From JAAUTS01 sp034440395 (GTDB lineage: Bacteria > Verrucomicrobiota > Verrucomicrobiia > Methylacidiphilales > JAAUTS01), in assembly GCA_034440395.1 (NCBI GenBank), contig JAWXBW010000067.1, positions 17,868 to 81,867 on the forward strand: a stretch of 64,000 nt of DNA, in the 5' to 3' direction. Within the stretch, counting starts at the first letter, position 1. Every line of letters begins with the position of its first letter. A model generated the notes under the pieces. The model saw only the letters and a program-made list of their open reading frames with translations. It did not search any database and was not told the origin of the DNA. Positions 25,464-34,722 of the stretch are shown here, one piece after another. The position numbers and the translations under genes were made by a program.

Positions 25464-26035
25464 TCGATAAGCTCTGATTGAGCCAACTCGGGAGTGTAAA
25501 ATCTTTTACGATACCAAGGCGGGAACCAATAAGTCGTCCACCCCACAAGGCCAGTCACCAAGAAAGCGCTCAACGTGACAAACCACAACATTTTAGGTTG
25601 ATAGAGAGCCCAAGCCTGACCGAGTGCCGCTAATAAAAAAGCTGAACCCCAGAGAATCGAAAGTATATAATTCACCCGATAAAAATGAGGATTATCCCAC
25701 ATGGCAGGATCTTTGACCGATTCTCGAGCATAAGGTAACGTGAAGGGCTGGCGGAGAAGGAGTGTAACTAAGGCCATGATTGCTAGCATAGCGGGCGCAG
25801 CTACGGGTTGAATGGAGCTGAGCCAACTCCAATGTAAAAGCCCTACGCCTAGAGCTACGGCAGAAAAATAAACGATTAAAACTAGATCCACTGGCTTAAA
25901 TCCCGTTCCGAGAATCAGGCAACTCAGGGTAAGCACGAGCAGTGCAACAGGAGCTGCACTTTTATGCCAGCCCAAAAAACTTAAGACCGCATAGCAGAGC
26001 CAAGGTAGTAAAGTTTTTAGCAAGGTAGTTTTCAC
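25460..26035 (-). CDS. Polytopic membrane protein, unknown function
   Basis: The 191-residue protein has about six hydrophobic segments. The loop PFTLPYARESVKDPAMWDNPHFYRVN between helices 4 and 5 may be a conserved functional loop (positions about 97-122). No recognised enzymatic motif is seen. It starts with GTG 9 bp after the methyltransferase stop and overlaps the next gene by 4 bp, so it is firmly inside the six-gene operon. Confidence 0.65.
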   Translation of the reverse strand: MKTTLLKTLLPWLCYAVLSFLGWHKSAAPVALLVLTLSCLILGTGFKPVDLVLIVYFSAVALGVGLLHWSWLSSIQPVAAPAMLAIMALVTLLLRQPFTLPYARESVKDPAMWDNPHFYRVNYILSILWGSAFLLAALGQAWALYQPKMLWFVTLSAFLVTGLVGWTTYWFPPWYRKRFYTPELAQSELIE

Positions 26036-26044
26036 AAAAAATGA

Positions 26045-26791
26045 CTATTTGTCTCCGCTATACTCGCTGAAGCAGCCTAGCACCAAATGATGTTGAGCGT
26101 TTTTAAAGCCTGCTTCCTTTAAGCTAGCCACGACAGCCTCAGGCTCAATCATCATCTCCATCGTTTCCCAGTAATAGTGCATGAGATAGGTGGCGGGTTT
26201 GCTCCGAGTGATCAGTTGCGTCATCCATGGCAGGATGTATTTAAAGTAAATATTATGAACACCCAAGAGAAAGGCGTTATTTGGCTTTGTAACATCCATA
26301 ATAAAAAGTTTTCCCCCAGGTTTAAGCACACGGTGGTATTCGTTAAAGGCTTGTTGCAAATTTTCCACATGCCGTAGAGCAAATCCCATCGTAACAAAGT
26401 CAAACTGGTTGTCGATTAGTGGCAATGCATCCGCGCACCCCTGTATATGGGTCGAGGAAAGGAGCTTACGCGATTCCGTTAACATCCCGTAGCTGGGCTC
26501 TAAGCAAGTTACATGGGCTGGCCCTCCTGCAACTTCCGCTACAGCTCGAGCCGTGGGGCCTGTGCCTGAGGCGATGTCTAGACATTTCATGCCCGGCTTT
26601 AAGCCTCCACGTAATTTTAAAGCATTAATCCGATACCAATGCCCACTACCGAAAAAACCCCACGAAGCTATACCTTCATAATGCGGAGCTGAGGCATCAA
26701 AGATACCACGTAAGAAGCGGGCTTTTTCTTCACGTTCTTGATAGTGTTTCGATAGTACAGGGTGGGGATTAAGTACATTAACCTTATTCAT
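26045..26791 (-). CDS. UbiE-like class I SAM-dependent methyltransferase
   Basis: The 248-residue protein has the SAM-binding motif CLDIASGTGPTAR, acidic motif II (VTCLEPS), the post-motif DFVTMGFALRHVENLQQAF and the UbiE-like EYHRVLKPGGKLFIMDVTKP. This is the UbiE/MenG pattern. No quinone genes are nearby, and it lies 6 bp after the HpnI-like glycosyltransferase, so it may methylate a lipid or polyketide-like product (inference). Ladderane-type and aryl polyene clusters also include methyltransferases. Confidence 0.8.
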   Translation of the reverse strand: MNKVNVLNPHPVLSKHYQEREEKARFLRGIFDASAPHYEGIASWGFFGSGHWYRINALKLRGGLKPGMKCLDIASGTGPTARAVAEVAGGPAHVTCLEPSYGMLTESRKLLSSTHIQGCADALPLIDNQFDFVTMGFALRHVENLQQAFNEYHRVLKPGGKLFIMDVTKPNNAFLLGVHNIYFKYILPWMTQLITRSKPATYLMHYYWETMEMMIEPEAVVASLKEAGFKNAQHHLVLGCFSEYSGDK

Positions 26792-26797
26792 AATTTT

Positions 26798-27952
26798 TTA
26801 ATTCTCACCCAATCTTACAGAAGATGCTTTTGATTTCCACCACTTTATATCATACCAGCTTACAGCGAGAGGAAACCAACAAAGAAGCCATGTTACAAAG
26901 CGCACGAAACTCCATAGTGGCGAGATCCAAAAAACACTTAAGCCTGAGTATATATTTAACTTACGAAATAAATGCGTAACCCAACATGCCTCTAGTAGCA
27001 AAAGGAGGAGGAGAAATCCACCTAACATCCAACCGCCCAAACCTAGAAGCCCTGCTAAAAGAGTAAGACCGAGTGGTTGAAGAAAAAATAAAGCAGTAAA
27101 GCCAGCGGGTTGACACCAACGCACCGTTTTCTGCCAACGGAAATAGTGGCACCAACTGAAGAACAGCCCCTCTTCCCCAGACTGCGTACACATGAGGCTA
27201 CGACCCAAGCGCACTGGTTGCATTTTTTTTCCAAGAAAATAATCGTCCGCTATCTCCGCACCCAACTCATCCCACTTGACTCTTTCTTCAAAAACATCCT
27301 TACGAAAAAGTAGGCTGCCACCACAGGCGAAATTTACTTCCTTTTTTCTAGATAATAAAGTCAGCCCTGGAAGTAGCTCTATATGGACAAATAAAGCATC
27401 TAGCCAATCCTCCGTTCTGCAAATTGTGGGGATTAGATAAGCTTGCGTTTGCAGAGCCACTTGCGACTGCTCAAATTCATTCCGGATAATCTGCACCTCA
27501 CCTAATGGAACTGTTATATCGGCATCACTCCACCACCAAAGATTATGAGAAGCATGGGGAGCTAAGAGAGCCATGGCATCAATCTTAGGATTGGTATGTT
27601 TAGCTTCGTGCTCTAGCTGGTTGACGAATAGTTTTATACTTATTCCTGGTTGGCTACCTTCCCAAAAATTTACTTTATCACGCCAGAATGTTTCTTGATC
27701 TTGATGGACGAGAATCAATACCTCATCCCCCTGACATAATTGTTTCACAAAACTTTCAAGGCTCTGCGCATAGCGTTGACAATCCGGTATGTTTTTTAGG
27801 GGAGGCAATGGCTTGAAAAGGCTAAGGGGTTCGAACGATGTTGAGGTCTGATCAAGACTTTTCGTATTCAAAAAAAGTGCCACCGACCAGCTTGCAATCA
27901 ACCACCACACGACAGGAATAATAAGAAGCAAAACAAAAAAGAAGATCAACAT
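26798..27952 (-). CDS. Ceramide-glucosyltransferase-like GT21 enzyme (HpnI type)
   Basis: The 384-residue protein has an N-terminal membrane helix and a GT-A domain with DAD in LWWWSDADITVP, CGGSLLFRKDVF, the EIADDYFLGKK acceptor motif and the QxxRW-type site FRWQKTVRW. Two or three C-terminal membrane helices follow. This is the family of ceramide glucosyltransferase and of HpnI, which adds an amino-sugar to bacteriohopanetetrol. No hopanoid cyclase is in the window. A nearby NodB-type deacetylase (36443) could process an added N-acetyl sugar (inference). Confidence 0.8.
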   Translation of the reverse strand: MLIFFFVLLLIIPVVWWLIASWSVALFLNTKSLDQTSTSFEPLSLFKPLPPLKNIPDCQRYAQSLESFVKQLCQGDEVLILVHQDQETFWRDKVNFWEGSQPGISIKLFVNQLEHEAKHTNPKIDAMALLAPHASHNLWWWSDADITVPLGEVQIIRNEFEQSQVALQTQAYLIPTICRTEDWLDALFVHIELLPGLTLLSRKKEVNFACGGSLLFRKDVFEERVKWDELGAEIADDYFLGKKMQPVRLGRSLMCTQSGEEGLFFSWCHYFRWQKTVRWCQPAGFTALFFLQPLGLTLLAGLLGLGGWMLGGFLLLLLLLEACWVTHLFRKLNIYSGLSVFWISPLWSFVRFVTWLLCWFPLAVSWYDIKWWKSKASSVRLGEN

Positions 27953-27959
27953 AACCCTA

Positions 27960-28973
27960 TCAACCTTTACTAAAAACAGGCTGCTCCAATTCCCGTTTCA
28001 TTCGATAAGCTTCCAAAGTCCAATCTATGGTTTCAAGTAAAGGTCTTTGCGGTCGCCAGCTCAACTCTTGCTCTGCTTTGATGCCGTCAAAGAACTGGAT
28101 GAACTTAGATTGCTGCGCAGTTTCCCAACAGAGACGAGTGGAATTTAGTAGTCCTAGACTTTGTAAGCACTCGCTCCCTACCGCACAGGCAGCTATCAGG
28201 TGCCAAGGAACTTCAGCCTTAGGGCCAGGCAAACCCGTTTGTTTCGCAAGTATATTCAAGAAATCCGTCAGCATTCTATTATGCTGACCTAAAACATAAC
28301 GCTGCCCAGAACGACCGCGCTCAGCACAGGCGATTAATCCAGTTGCTAAATCTCGAACATCCAAAAAATTCAAACCTGTATGAGACGAAAAAGTAAACTC
28401 TCCAGCCAGAAAATCACGAATGATCTGTCCCGTGGGCGTATTGTCCTCTTGCCCCAAGGGACAAGTCGGGTTAGCAATCACCACGGATAACCCTCTCTCT
28501 ACCCAGCTTAAAGCAACCTTCTCCGCAAACCATTTAGAGGCTTTATAAGGACGGCCCGAAGGTGCCAAGATAGGGAAAGAAGCTTCACTCGCTCCACCCT
28601 TCTTACGGGCCAATATACCGGCTGAACTAACATGAACCACCTTGGAAACCTTAGCACGGTGAGCCGCCTCTAAAATATTTTCTGTCCCGGTGACATTTAC
28701 CTGCATTAAGTTCTTTTTATTCTGACGGCCAAAGGCGTAAATCCCAGCAATATGGTAGAGCGTTTCTACGTTTTTGACCGCATGATCCAGAGAGGCTTGA
28801 TCAGACAAATCACCTTTAAAGCAAGTGACATCGTCACCAAAAAGGTCGTGGGCTTTTTCCTCGCTTCTGACTAAGACTCTGACTGTTTCTCCCCGAGCCA
28901 ACAGGGTGCGAACAAGATAGCGTCCGATAAAACCAGTTGCACCTGTCACTAAAGTTTGCGATTTTGATACCAT
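27960..28973 (-). CDS. NAD(P)-dependent sugar epimerase/reductase (HpnA-like, SDR family)
   Basis: The protein has 337 residues from the ATG at 28973; a TTG one codon earlier is unlikely. The Rossmann motif is LVTGATGFIGRYL. The catalytic Tyr-Lys is YKASKWFAE, and the hopanoid-associated type of pattern continues with NPTCPLGQEDNTPTG and FLDVRDLATG. The substrate is unknown. It is the first gene of a tight six-gene operon ending in the radical SAM gene, and it diverges from the lipoprotein/ketosynthase operon across 105 bp of AT-rich DNA that must hold both promoters. Confidence 0.85.
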   Translation of the reverse strand: MVSKSQTLVTGATGFIGRYLVRTLLARGETVRVLVRSEEKAHDLFGDDVTCFKGDLSDQASLDHAVKNVETLYHIAGIYAFGRQNKKNLMQVNVTGTENILEAAHRAKVSKVVHVSSAGILARKKGGASEASFPILAPSGRPYKASKWFAEKVALSWVERGLSVVIANPTCPLGQEDNTPTGQIIRDFLAGEFTFSSHTGLNFLDVRDLATGLIACAERGRSGQRYVLGQHNRMLTDFLNILAKQTGLPGPKAEVPWHLIAACAVGSECLQSLGLLNSTRLCWETAQQSKFIQFFDGIKAEQELSWRPQRPLLETIDWTLEAYRMKRELEQPVFSKG

Positions 28974-29078
28974 CAAAATTACTATGGCTAGCTAGATTAT
29001 CGATGAAAGATTTATTATTCAGATTAGCTTAGATTTCCTATCATCTTGTTTGCTAGGATTTAAATAACTCCTTTTATT

Positions 29079-29930
29079 ATGTTCGCCTACTTAATATCGT
29101 TACCCACTCGATTTTATTTTTATATAAAATTAACCACTCTCCCATTAAAAATATCTGCTGCCCTAGCTTGTCTATTTATTTTTTTGTCAGGCTGCGCCCA
29201 CCAGTTGCCCACTGGCAGCTCTTCGGCACCGTTCACGTGGAGTACGGATCGTTTTTCATTTGCTAACGAAACTGTTTGGATCTACGACGCACCACCCGTC
29301 TTGAATAAAGCTGATTCGGATCAGAAGGCACAGACATACAGTCGACGTTGCTTTGTCATGGCGCGCGCAGCCTTGCAGTTCCGTAAGTTTGCGCGCTTTG
29401 ATCCAACTTTAGCGCCGATTTCTGGTCTTGAATTAAGTAAGCGAATTAGGCAAGTAAGTTCTAAACCTGTCTGGGAAGAAGAACTCTCTTATGACAAAAA
29501 AATCGTTTTCCCTGCCAGTAAAAATCTTTTTAATTTTAGCCAGCAACATCAATCTTTACTGCAAAAAAATATCGGGGCTGGTTGGCCTATATACTTTCGC
29601 CTAGGTAATATGGCTATGCCTTTTCCCGTTAGTCGTGCCCACCAAGCACGCACAGCGGACGAGTTACGACAGATGATTCAAAATAAACAACCCGCCGTTC
29701 TTTGGCTAACTCGTTTCCCTTCCTTGGCCATCAACCACACTGTTCTGGTTTACGCACTACGACAGAATGAAGCTGTCTGGGAGTTCGAAGTTTATGATCC
29801 TAACTATACGGACGGCCCAAAGCGTTTAAATTATGATCCTCAAACGAACGTTTTTTCTTACCAAAAAACTTTTTATTTTAAAGGTGGGCCCATCACTGCC
29901 CGCACAGTTTACTGGAGTCATTTGCAGTGA
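29079..29930 (+). CDS. Lipoprotein with a C39/cysteine-peptidase-like domain
   Basis: The 283-residue protein has a long N-terminal hydrophobic segment ending in a lipobox with Cys39 (FLSGC). The mature part contains a possible Cys-His-Asp triad: Cys in YSRRCFVMARAAL, His in AINHTVLVYAL and Asp in EVYDPNYTDG. This order fits papain-like C39 or transglutaminase-like folds. The final GTGA overlaps the ketosynthase start, so it belongs to that operon. A role in acyl transfer, cleavage or attachment of the product at the envelope is possible, but activity is unproven. Confidence 0.65.
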   Translation: MFAYLISLPTRFYFYIKLTTLPLKISAALACLFIFLSGCAHQLPTGSSSAPFTWSTDRFSFANETVWIYDAPPVLNKADSDQKAQTYSRRCFVMARAALQFRKFARFDPTLAPISGLELSKRIRQVSSKPVWEEELSYDKKIVFPASKNLFNFSQQHQSLLQKNIGAGWPIYFRLGNMAMPFPVSRAHQARTADELRQMIQNKQPAVLWLTRFPSLAINHTVLVYALRQNEAVWEFEVYDPNYTDGPKRLNYDPQTNVFSYQKTFYFKGGPITARTVYWSHLQ

Positions 29931-31117
29931 GTTTTGAAAAAGTTGTCGTTACGGGTCTAGGTGCCGTGAGCCCGCTAGGATTTGATCTACCCAGCACATG
30001 GACAGCTTTATCCTCAGGTGGAGGAAAACGTCAAAGGATAGATCTTTTTGCTACGGAAGGTTGCCGCTGTCAAGAGGGAGCTCAGGCTATTTTGACTGCT
30101 TCAAAAGAGTCGCGTCGTATCAGTCGTGCCAGTCGCATGGCCTGCTCTGCTGCGCATGAAGCTCTACTGCAATCAGGCTTGTTAGGTTCAGAGAGGGCTA
30201 GGCGCGCGCCACTTACTATAAGCACCACAGGCGGTTCCATGGAATGGGGGGAATCCTTTGTACGGGGCACTTTAGAAGGAAAACGTGGGGCACTACTAGC
30301 TTCCATCGCACGCTACCAGCCCCAACAACAGGTACAGGATATATGTGAGCACCTCGACTTAGCTGGTCCTAGAACCATCATTGGCAATGCCTGCGCCAGT
30401 GGGGCGAATGCCATCGGACATGGGTTTGATTTAATCCGCTCAGGAAGTGCCGATTGTGTAATAACTGGAGGCTATGAAGCCTTAACGGAATTAATTTTTA
30501 TGGGCTTTGACTGCTTACAAGCTTTAAGCCTAGAGGCTTGTCGTCCTTTTGATGAAACGAGAGACGGCCTCATGCTAGGCGAAGGTGCGGCGTTTCTTAT
30601 TCTGGAATCTGAGACAGCAGCCTTAGCTCGTGGAGCTAAGATTCTAGGTCGCATACACGGCTATGGCCACAGCACGGACTTACTACACCTGACCCAGCCT
30701 GAACCGACGGGGAAAGCTCTAGTCCTTGCCATACGCGAAGCACTGCAAGCTAGTGGCCTCTCTTTAAATAAAATCTCTTACATCAACGCCCACGGCACAG
30801 GCACACCAATGAACGATGGGGCAGAGGCTTTAGCTTACACCGAGGTATTCGGCTCCCAGCTACCTGAGATAGCGGTCAGCTCAACGAAGGCCGCCATCGG
30901 GCACACCCTCGGTGCAGCTGGATGTTTAGAGGCGGTTTTTGCGTTGTTAGCTGCCCGAGATTTGCTAGCTCCTCCCCAATTAAATAATCGAGAACCTCTT
31001 TCTATCATGGCAGCTAGTTTAAAAAAATGCGCTCACCCCTTACCCGCTAACTCAGCCGTGATGAGTGTTAACTTAGGCTTTGGCGGGTCAAATGCGGCCT
31101 TAGTTTTAAGCTCATGA
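29927..31117 (+). CDS. 3-oxoacyl-ACP synthase (FabF-type ketosynthase)
   Basis: The 396-residue protein has the full Cys-His-His triad: C156 in IGNACASGANA, H289 in NAHGTGTPMND and H326 in KAAIGHTLGAAG. It starts with GTG overlapping the previous stop and overlaps the next gene by ATGA. The sequence departs from housekeeping FabF in the N-terminal part. Pairing with a Cys-less partner at 31114 points to a KS/chain-length-factor-like heterodimer, as in aryl polyene and flexirubin systems (inference). Confidence 0.93.
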   Translation: MSFEKVVVTGLGAVSPLGFDLPSTWTALSSGGGKRQRIDLFATEGCRCQEGAQAILTASKESRRISRASRMACSAAHEALLQSGLLGSERARRAPLTISTTGGSMEWGESFVRGTLEGKRGALLASIARYQPQQQVQDICEHLDLAGPRTIIGNACASGANAIGHGFDLIRSGSADCVITGGYEALTELIFMGFDCLQALSLEACRPFDETRDGLMLGEGAAFLILESETAALARGAKILGRIHGYGHSTDLLHLTQPEPTGKALVLAIREALQASGLSLNKISYINAHGTGTPMNDGAEALAYTEVFGSQLPEIAVSSTKAAIGHTLGAAGCLEAVFALLAARDLLAPPQLNNREPLSIMAASLKKCAHPLPANSAVMSVNLGFGGSNAALVLSS

Positions 31118-32094
31118 TTTCTTTACCGAATTTACATGTTTTAGGCACAGGAGCCGTAAGCCCAGCAGGACTATCTACGGAATCTTTACTTTTAGATCCT
31201 GAACCTCCTTTAAATCAGGAAGCACTGTTAAGTCAGCCTGAAAAAAAATTTAGCGTTCGTAAGGTAGATTTTAAACATCAGAAATTTATCCGCTGGCAAC
31301 AAGAACCTAGATTGCGGCGCGCCAGTCCCTTAGCCCTATTTTTAATGGAAGCCGCCTCCCAAGCTTTAGAAAAATGTCCCGAGCTCGATCGCTCACGATT
31401 AGGACTGGTTTGTGCTCTAGGAACTGGCAGTATTTCTTACAGTCGCCGATTTTACACGGATACGCTCAAACGTGGCCGGCGTTTTGCCAGTCCTGCGCTT
31501 TTCCCTGAGACGGTTTACAATTCTCCCGTTAGTCATGTAGCGTCAATCCTAGGGATCGACCAAGCGTGTTACTCCCTTGTTGGTGATGAAAGTGCTTGGG
31601 TGGAAGCTCTCCGCGTGGCTCAAGTATGGCTAGCTCTCGGTAAAGTAAGCCGTGTCTTAGTCCTAGCGGGCGAAGAGTTAGATGTTTTAACCCTAGAGGC
31701 TTACTATCGCATGCGATGGCTGCGTAATGAAGTTGTCCCAAGTGAAGGCGCTGGCGCATTACTCGTGCAAGCCGCTAACAACTCTGAGACCTACCTCCAG
31801 CCCGATACCTCAACTCTACCCTTTCGCAGCCGGGCATCCCACTTTGAAGCGTGGAAGGCCATGACGACCTTACCTCTGGGAAACTCCCTCCTCGTTCTAC
31901 CAGGAAATGTCGTGCCTGCCTCACAGGCTAAAACATGGAGTCCGCATCTTCCCCGCTCGGGTCCAGATTGGGGCGCGGCCTTTACGGCATCATCAAGTTG
32001 GGCCAGCCTACAAATGATCCAAGCCAAATGTTCAGGTACCCTTTTAGTTCCAGGTTTCAACAGCGCAATCAGCCGTATTCTATTCAAGAATTAA
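31114..32094 (+). CDS. Ketosynthase-like protein without catalytic Cys (chain-length-factor-like)
   Basis: The 326-residue thiolase-fold protein starts like a KS (HVLGTGAVSPAGL). At the nucleophile region it reads LVGDESAWVEAL, with no Cys. The HGTGT and GHT-type histidine motifs are also missing, and it is about 70 residues shorter than its partner. It overlaps the true ketosynthase by 4 bp. It probably pairs with that enzyme to set chain length or bind the ACP (inference). Confidence 0.8.
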   Translation: MISLPNLHVLGTGAVSPAGLSTESLLLDPEPPLNQEALLSQPEKKFSVRKVDFKHQKFIRWQQEPRLRRASPLALFLMEAASQALEKCPELDRSRLGLVCALGTGSISYSRRFYTDTLKRGRRFASPALFPETVYNSPVSHVASILGIDQACYSLVGDESAWVEALRVAQVWLALGKVSRVLVLAGEELDVLTLEAYYRMRWLRNEVVPSEGAGALLVQAANNSETYLQPDTSTLPFRSRASHFEAWKAMTTLPLGNSLLVLPGNVVPASQAKTWSPHLPRSGPDWGAAFTASSSWASLQMIQAKCSGTLLVPGFNSAISRILFKN

Positions 32095-32209
32095 TAGTCT
32101 ATTTTCTTTTATTCTTAAATGTGAACAACATGTCTAAGAACTAAACAAGAGATAGCTAAATTTAGTTGTTTTACACTTTATCCCCAGCTAATCTTAAAAA
32201 TTCTTACCT

Positions 32210-32476
32210 ATGGAAAAAGTTACTTTAGACCGCATTAGACAATTAATTGTAGAGAATTGTATGCTTAAAGTCGCCTCCGAATCTATCGGAGAGGAAACCC
32301 TTTTGTTCGGCCCCGAAGGTTTAGGTCTAGATTCTATCGACGCCTTACAGCTCACTCTTGGTATTGAAAGCACCTTTAATACGCCAATCAAAGACCCTAA
32401 ACTTGCTATTCAGATCTTACGGACTCCTGGAACCATTAAACATTGGGTTATACGTCAACTGGAATTCAACGCATGA
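32210..32476 (+). CDS. Acyl carrier protein
   Basis: The 88-residue protein has the phosphopantetheine attachment motif GLDSIDALQL, with Ser as acceptor, and the helix pattern of an ACP. The region before the motif (LLFGPEGLG) is typical of ACPs from aryl polyene clusters rather than AcpP. It is 115 bp downstream of the KS-like gene and overlaps the flavoenzyme by ATGA. Its start context (ATTCTTACCTATGG) is shared with the small zinc-binding gene at 37612. Confidence 0.9.
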   Translation: MEKVTLDRIRQLIVENCMLKVASESIGEETLLFGPEGLGLDSIDALQLTLGIESTFNTPIKDPKLAIQILRTPGTIKHWVIRQLEFNA

Positions 32477-33765
32477 ACCCAAACTGGGATACGATTGTCA
32501 TAGGGGGCGGACCAGCTGGCAGCACCACGGCTGGACTACTCTCCAAGGGCGGGCAGAAAGTTTTACTACTCGAAAAAGATACGTTTCCACGCTTCCACAT
32601 TGGCGAATCTCTGATCCCCTACGGTAACGACGTGCTGCATGAACTCGGCGTGTGGAGTAAGTTAGAGCAAACGGGATTCATGCCAAAATTAGGAGCAGAA
32701 TTTACGTTAGGCAACGCCGCAGGATTCCAGCGCTACTGGTTTGGGAAAAATCTAGCACCACGCTACGCTAAGACGTTTCAAGTCGAGCGCGCTAAGTTTG
32801 ATCATATCCTCCTGCAACATGCCGAAGAACAAGGAACCACTGTTCTGCAACTTGCTAAAATGACAAGTGTAGAGGTGGACTCAAAAGGCGTAACGGTTGC
32901 CTATGACCACGAAGGAGCCAGCCATAAGGCCAAAGCCCGCTGGATCGTGGATGGGAGCGGTCGGACCTCCGTTTTAGGCCAAGCTTTAAAAGTGCCTAGA
33001 AGTGACCTAGGAATGCCCAAGAAAATCGCCGTTTTTTCCCATTTCCGTGATGTGTTGCGTAATGACGGGGATGCTGGCGGGCACATTACGATCGTGCGCT
33101 TAGAGCACGGCTGGTTTTGGTTTATCCCTCTGGATAAGGATAAGACTTCAGTCGGTCTAGTGCAGACCATTTCATCCCTCAAATCCCAGAAGTTAAAACC
33201 AGAGGAAAGCTTTCAACATGCCGTAGAAAATAATACGGAAATACGGTTTCGTATGAAAAATGCCGAACGCTTAGAAGCTTTCCGCACCGAGGCAGACTAC
33301 ACCTTCCGCCATAATGTAGCCTCTGGAAATCGCTGGTTATTAGCCGGAGACGCAGCAGGCTTCATTGATCCTATATTTTCCTCTGGCGTGATGGTGGCTC
33401 TACGTTCTAGCCAACTAGCTGCTAGAGCCATACTAAAAGCAGATGCTCAGGGTCGTGGTCTCTCTGGATTTGAACAATGGAATTACACCCGCCGTGTTAA
33501 AAAAATGACCAGTGTTTTTTTAGACATGATCCGCATGTTCTATGATCGAAATGCCTTTGAAGTTTTTATGGGACCTAACCCGAGATTAGATATGCCTCGA
33601 GCTGTGCTTAACTTAGTTGCGGGCAATACTGACTTAACGTGGGATTTGCAATGGAGAGTCTGGGTTTTTTACACCATGTGCAAATTACAAAAATATATCA
33701 AACTTGCCCCCCGCCTAAGTTTTGCAGAATCCCCTCGCAGGCCAAAACCAGTGCTGACTACTTAA
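32473..33765 (+). CDS. FAD-dependent halogenase-like monooxygenase
   Basis: The protein has 430 residues from the ATG that overlaps the ACP stop. The FAD motif GGGPAGS lies at 11-17, then RFHIGESLIP, K72 in the halogenase-like PKLGAEF, and W214-x-W216-x-I-P219 (WFWFIP), the signature that sets flavin halogenases apart from hydroxylases. LLAGDAAGFIDPIFSSGV binds FAD. Similar enzymes act on carrier-bound phenolic or pyrrole groups and occur in flexirubin and xanthomonadin-type loci. Its place directly behind an ACP gene suggests an ACP-tethered substrate (inference). Halogenation versus oxidation is not settled by sequence. Confidence 0.82.
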   Translation: MNPNWDTIVIGGGPAGSTTAGLLSKGGQKVLLLEKDTFPRFHIGESLIPYGNDVLHELGVWSKLEQTGFMPKLGAEFTLGNAAGFQRYWFGKNLAPRYAKTFQVERAKFDHILLQHAEEQGTTVLQLAKMTSVEVDSKGVTVAYDHEGASHKAKARWIVDGSGRTSVLGQALKVPRSDLGMPKKIAVFSHFRDVLRNDGDAGGHITIVRLEHGWFWFIPLDKDKTSVGLVQTISSLKSQKLKPEESFQHAVENNTEIRFRMKNAERLEAFRTEADYTFRHNVASGNRWLLAGDAAGFIDPIFSSGVMVALRSSQLAARAILKADAQGRGLSGFEQWNYTRRVKKMTSVFLDMIRMFYDRNAFEVFMGPNPRLDMPRAVLNLVAGNTDLTWDLQWRVWVFYTMCKLQKYIKLAPRLSFAESPRRPKPVLTT

Positions 33766-33840
33766 GCCACGGGGCAGCTCACTAAGGCAAGTTCACCTGC
33801 AGCATTTTTCTAAATTTAAGTTTATAACTAATAATCTCTC

Positions 33841-34722
33841 ATGACTTCCCACGTCTCTCAACGCACCTATTGCGCTAGTTGGTTTTCTTTTCTCTCAGCT
33901 TTAGCTCGTTACCTACCTCGTCCCCTCATTCACTGGGTAGCGGTACTTTTTGGATATTTCTACGGTTTCACCCATCCAGAAAAAGCGTCCGTTATTCGGA
34001 AAAATTTCCTCTTACTTGCTACTTCCCATCCACCCAGTCCGGGAAAAATTTATGCTGAATTTGCCCGCGTTTTAGCTGATTATTTTTATCTGGCTTCCCG
34101 TCCAGCTTCTGCAGCCATTTCGTTGGTTGATGAACGCCATGGATTTGCCAACTTACAACCACCTCTTCGTGGAGAACATGGTGCCTTGTTGTTAATGCCA
34201 CACCTCAGTTTCTTTGAAATTGGTGGGGTCATCATGCAAGATCTAGGCCATCCTATGGTAGCCTTAACTAAGGCCGAACCCTCCCCTGAGCTCACCACGT
34301 GGCGCGCCAACTACCGACTACGTTGGGGAATTGAAACGATCGAAGTGGGTCAGGATCAATTTCAATTTCTGCAAATTGTTAAACTCCTAGAGGCTGGCAG
34401 ATTCGTCGGTGCTCTTTTTGATCGACCTCATCCTACCCAAAGCTATGCCGCACAGGTGCCTGGTGGAACATTACACTGCTCAAGCGGCATTTTACTCCTA
34501 GCCCTGCTTTCCAAGTGCCCCATCATTCCGGTAACCGTTATCCGTAAATCAAATAACCTTTACCGTTTAGATGCTTTAAGTCCTATCTTTGTGGAAAAAA
34601 AAGGGACAACAGCAGAAACCCTACAGTTTTACACTCAGCATTTAGTAGATGTCCTCTGGCCAACCATAAACCAATATCCCGAACAGTGGTTTCAGTTTGC
34701 TAGCTTGGAAGTTAAATCATGA
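33841..34722 (+). CDS. LPLAT-family acyltransferase (LpxL/aryl-polyene type)
   Basis: The 293-residue protein has the acyltransferase motif H-x4-E in LMPHLSFFEIGG. The second block is ALFDRPHPTQ and the third is IIPVTVIRK. A hydrophobic N-terminal segment anchors it to the inner membrane. The family moves acyl chains from ACP to lipid A or to a glycolipid. It overlaps the dehydratase gene by ATGA and probably attaches the finished chain to a lipid or sugar (inference). Confidence 0.85.
   Translation: MTSHVSQRTYCASWFSFLSALARYLPRPLIHWVAVLFGYFYGFTHPEKASVIRKNFLLLATSHPPSPGKIYAEFARVLADYFYLASRPASAAISLVDERHGFANLQPPLRGEHGALLLMPHLSFFEIGGVIMQDLGHPMVALTKAEPSPELTTWRANYRLRWGIETIEVGQDQFQFLQIVKLLEAGRFVGALFDRPHPTQSYAAQVPGGTLHCSSGILLLALLSKCPIIPVTVIRKSNNLYRLDALSPIFVEKKGTTAETLQFYTQHLVDVLWPTINQYPEQWFQFASLEVKS

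Noticed and set aside
26798..28973. A hopanoid biosynthesis locus, from the HpnA- and HpnI-like genes
   Set aside because: No squalene-hopene cyclase, HpnH, HpnG or squalene synthase genes are present in the window.
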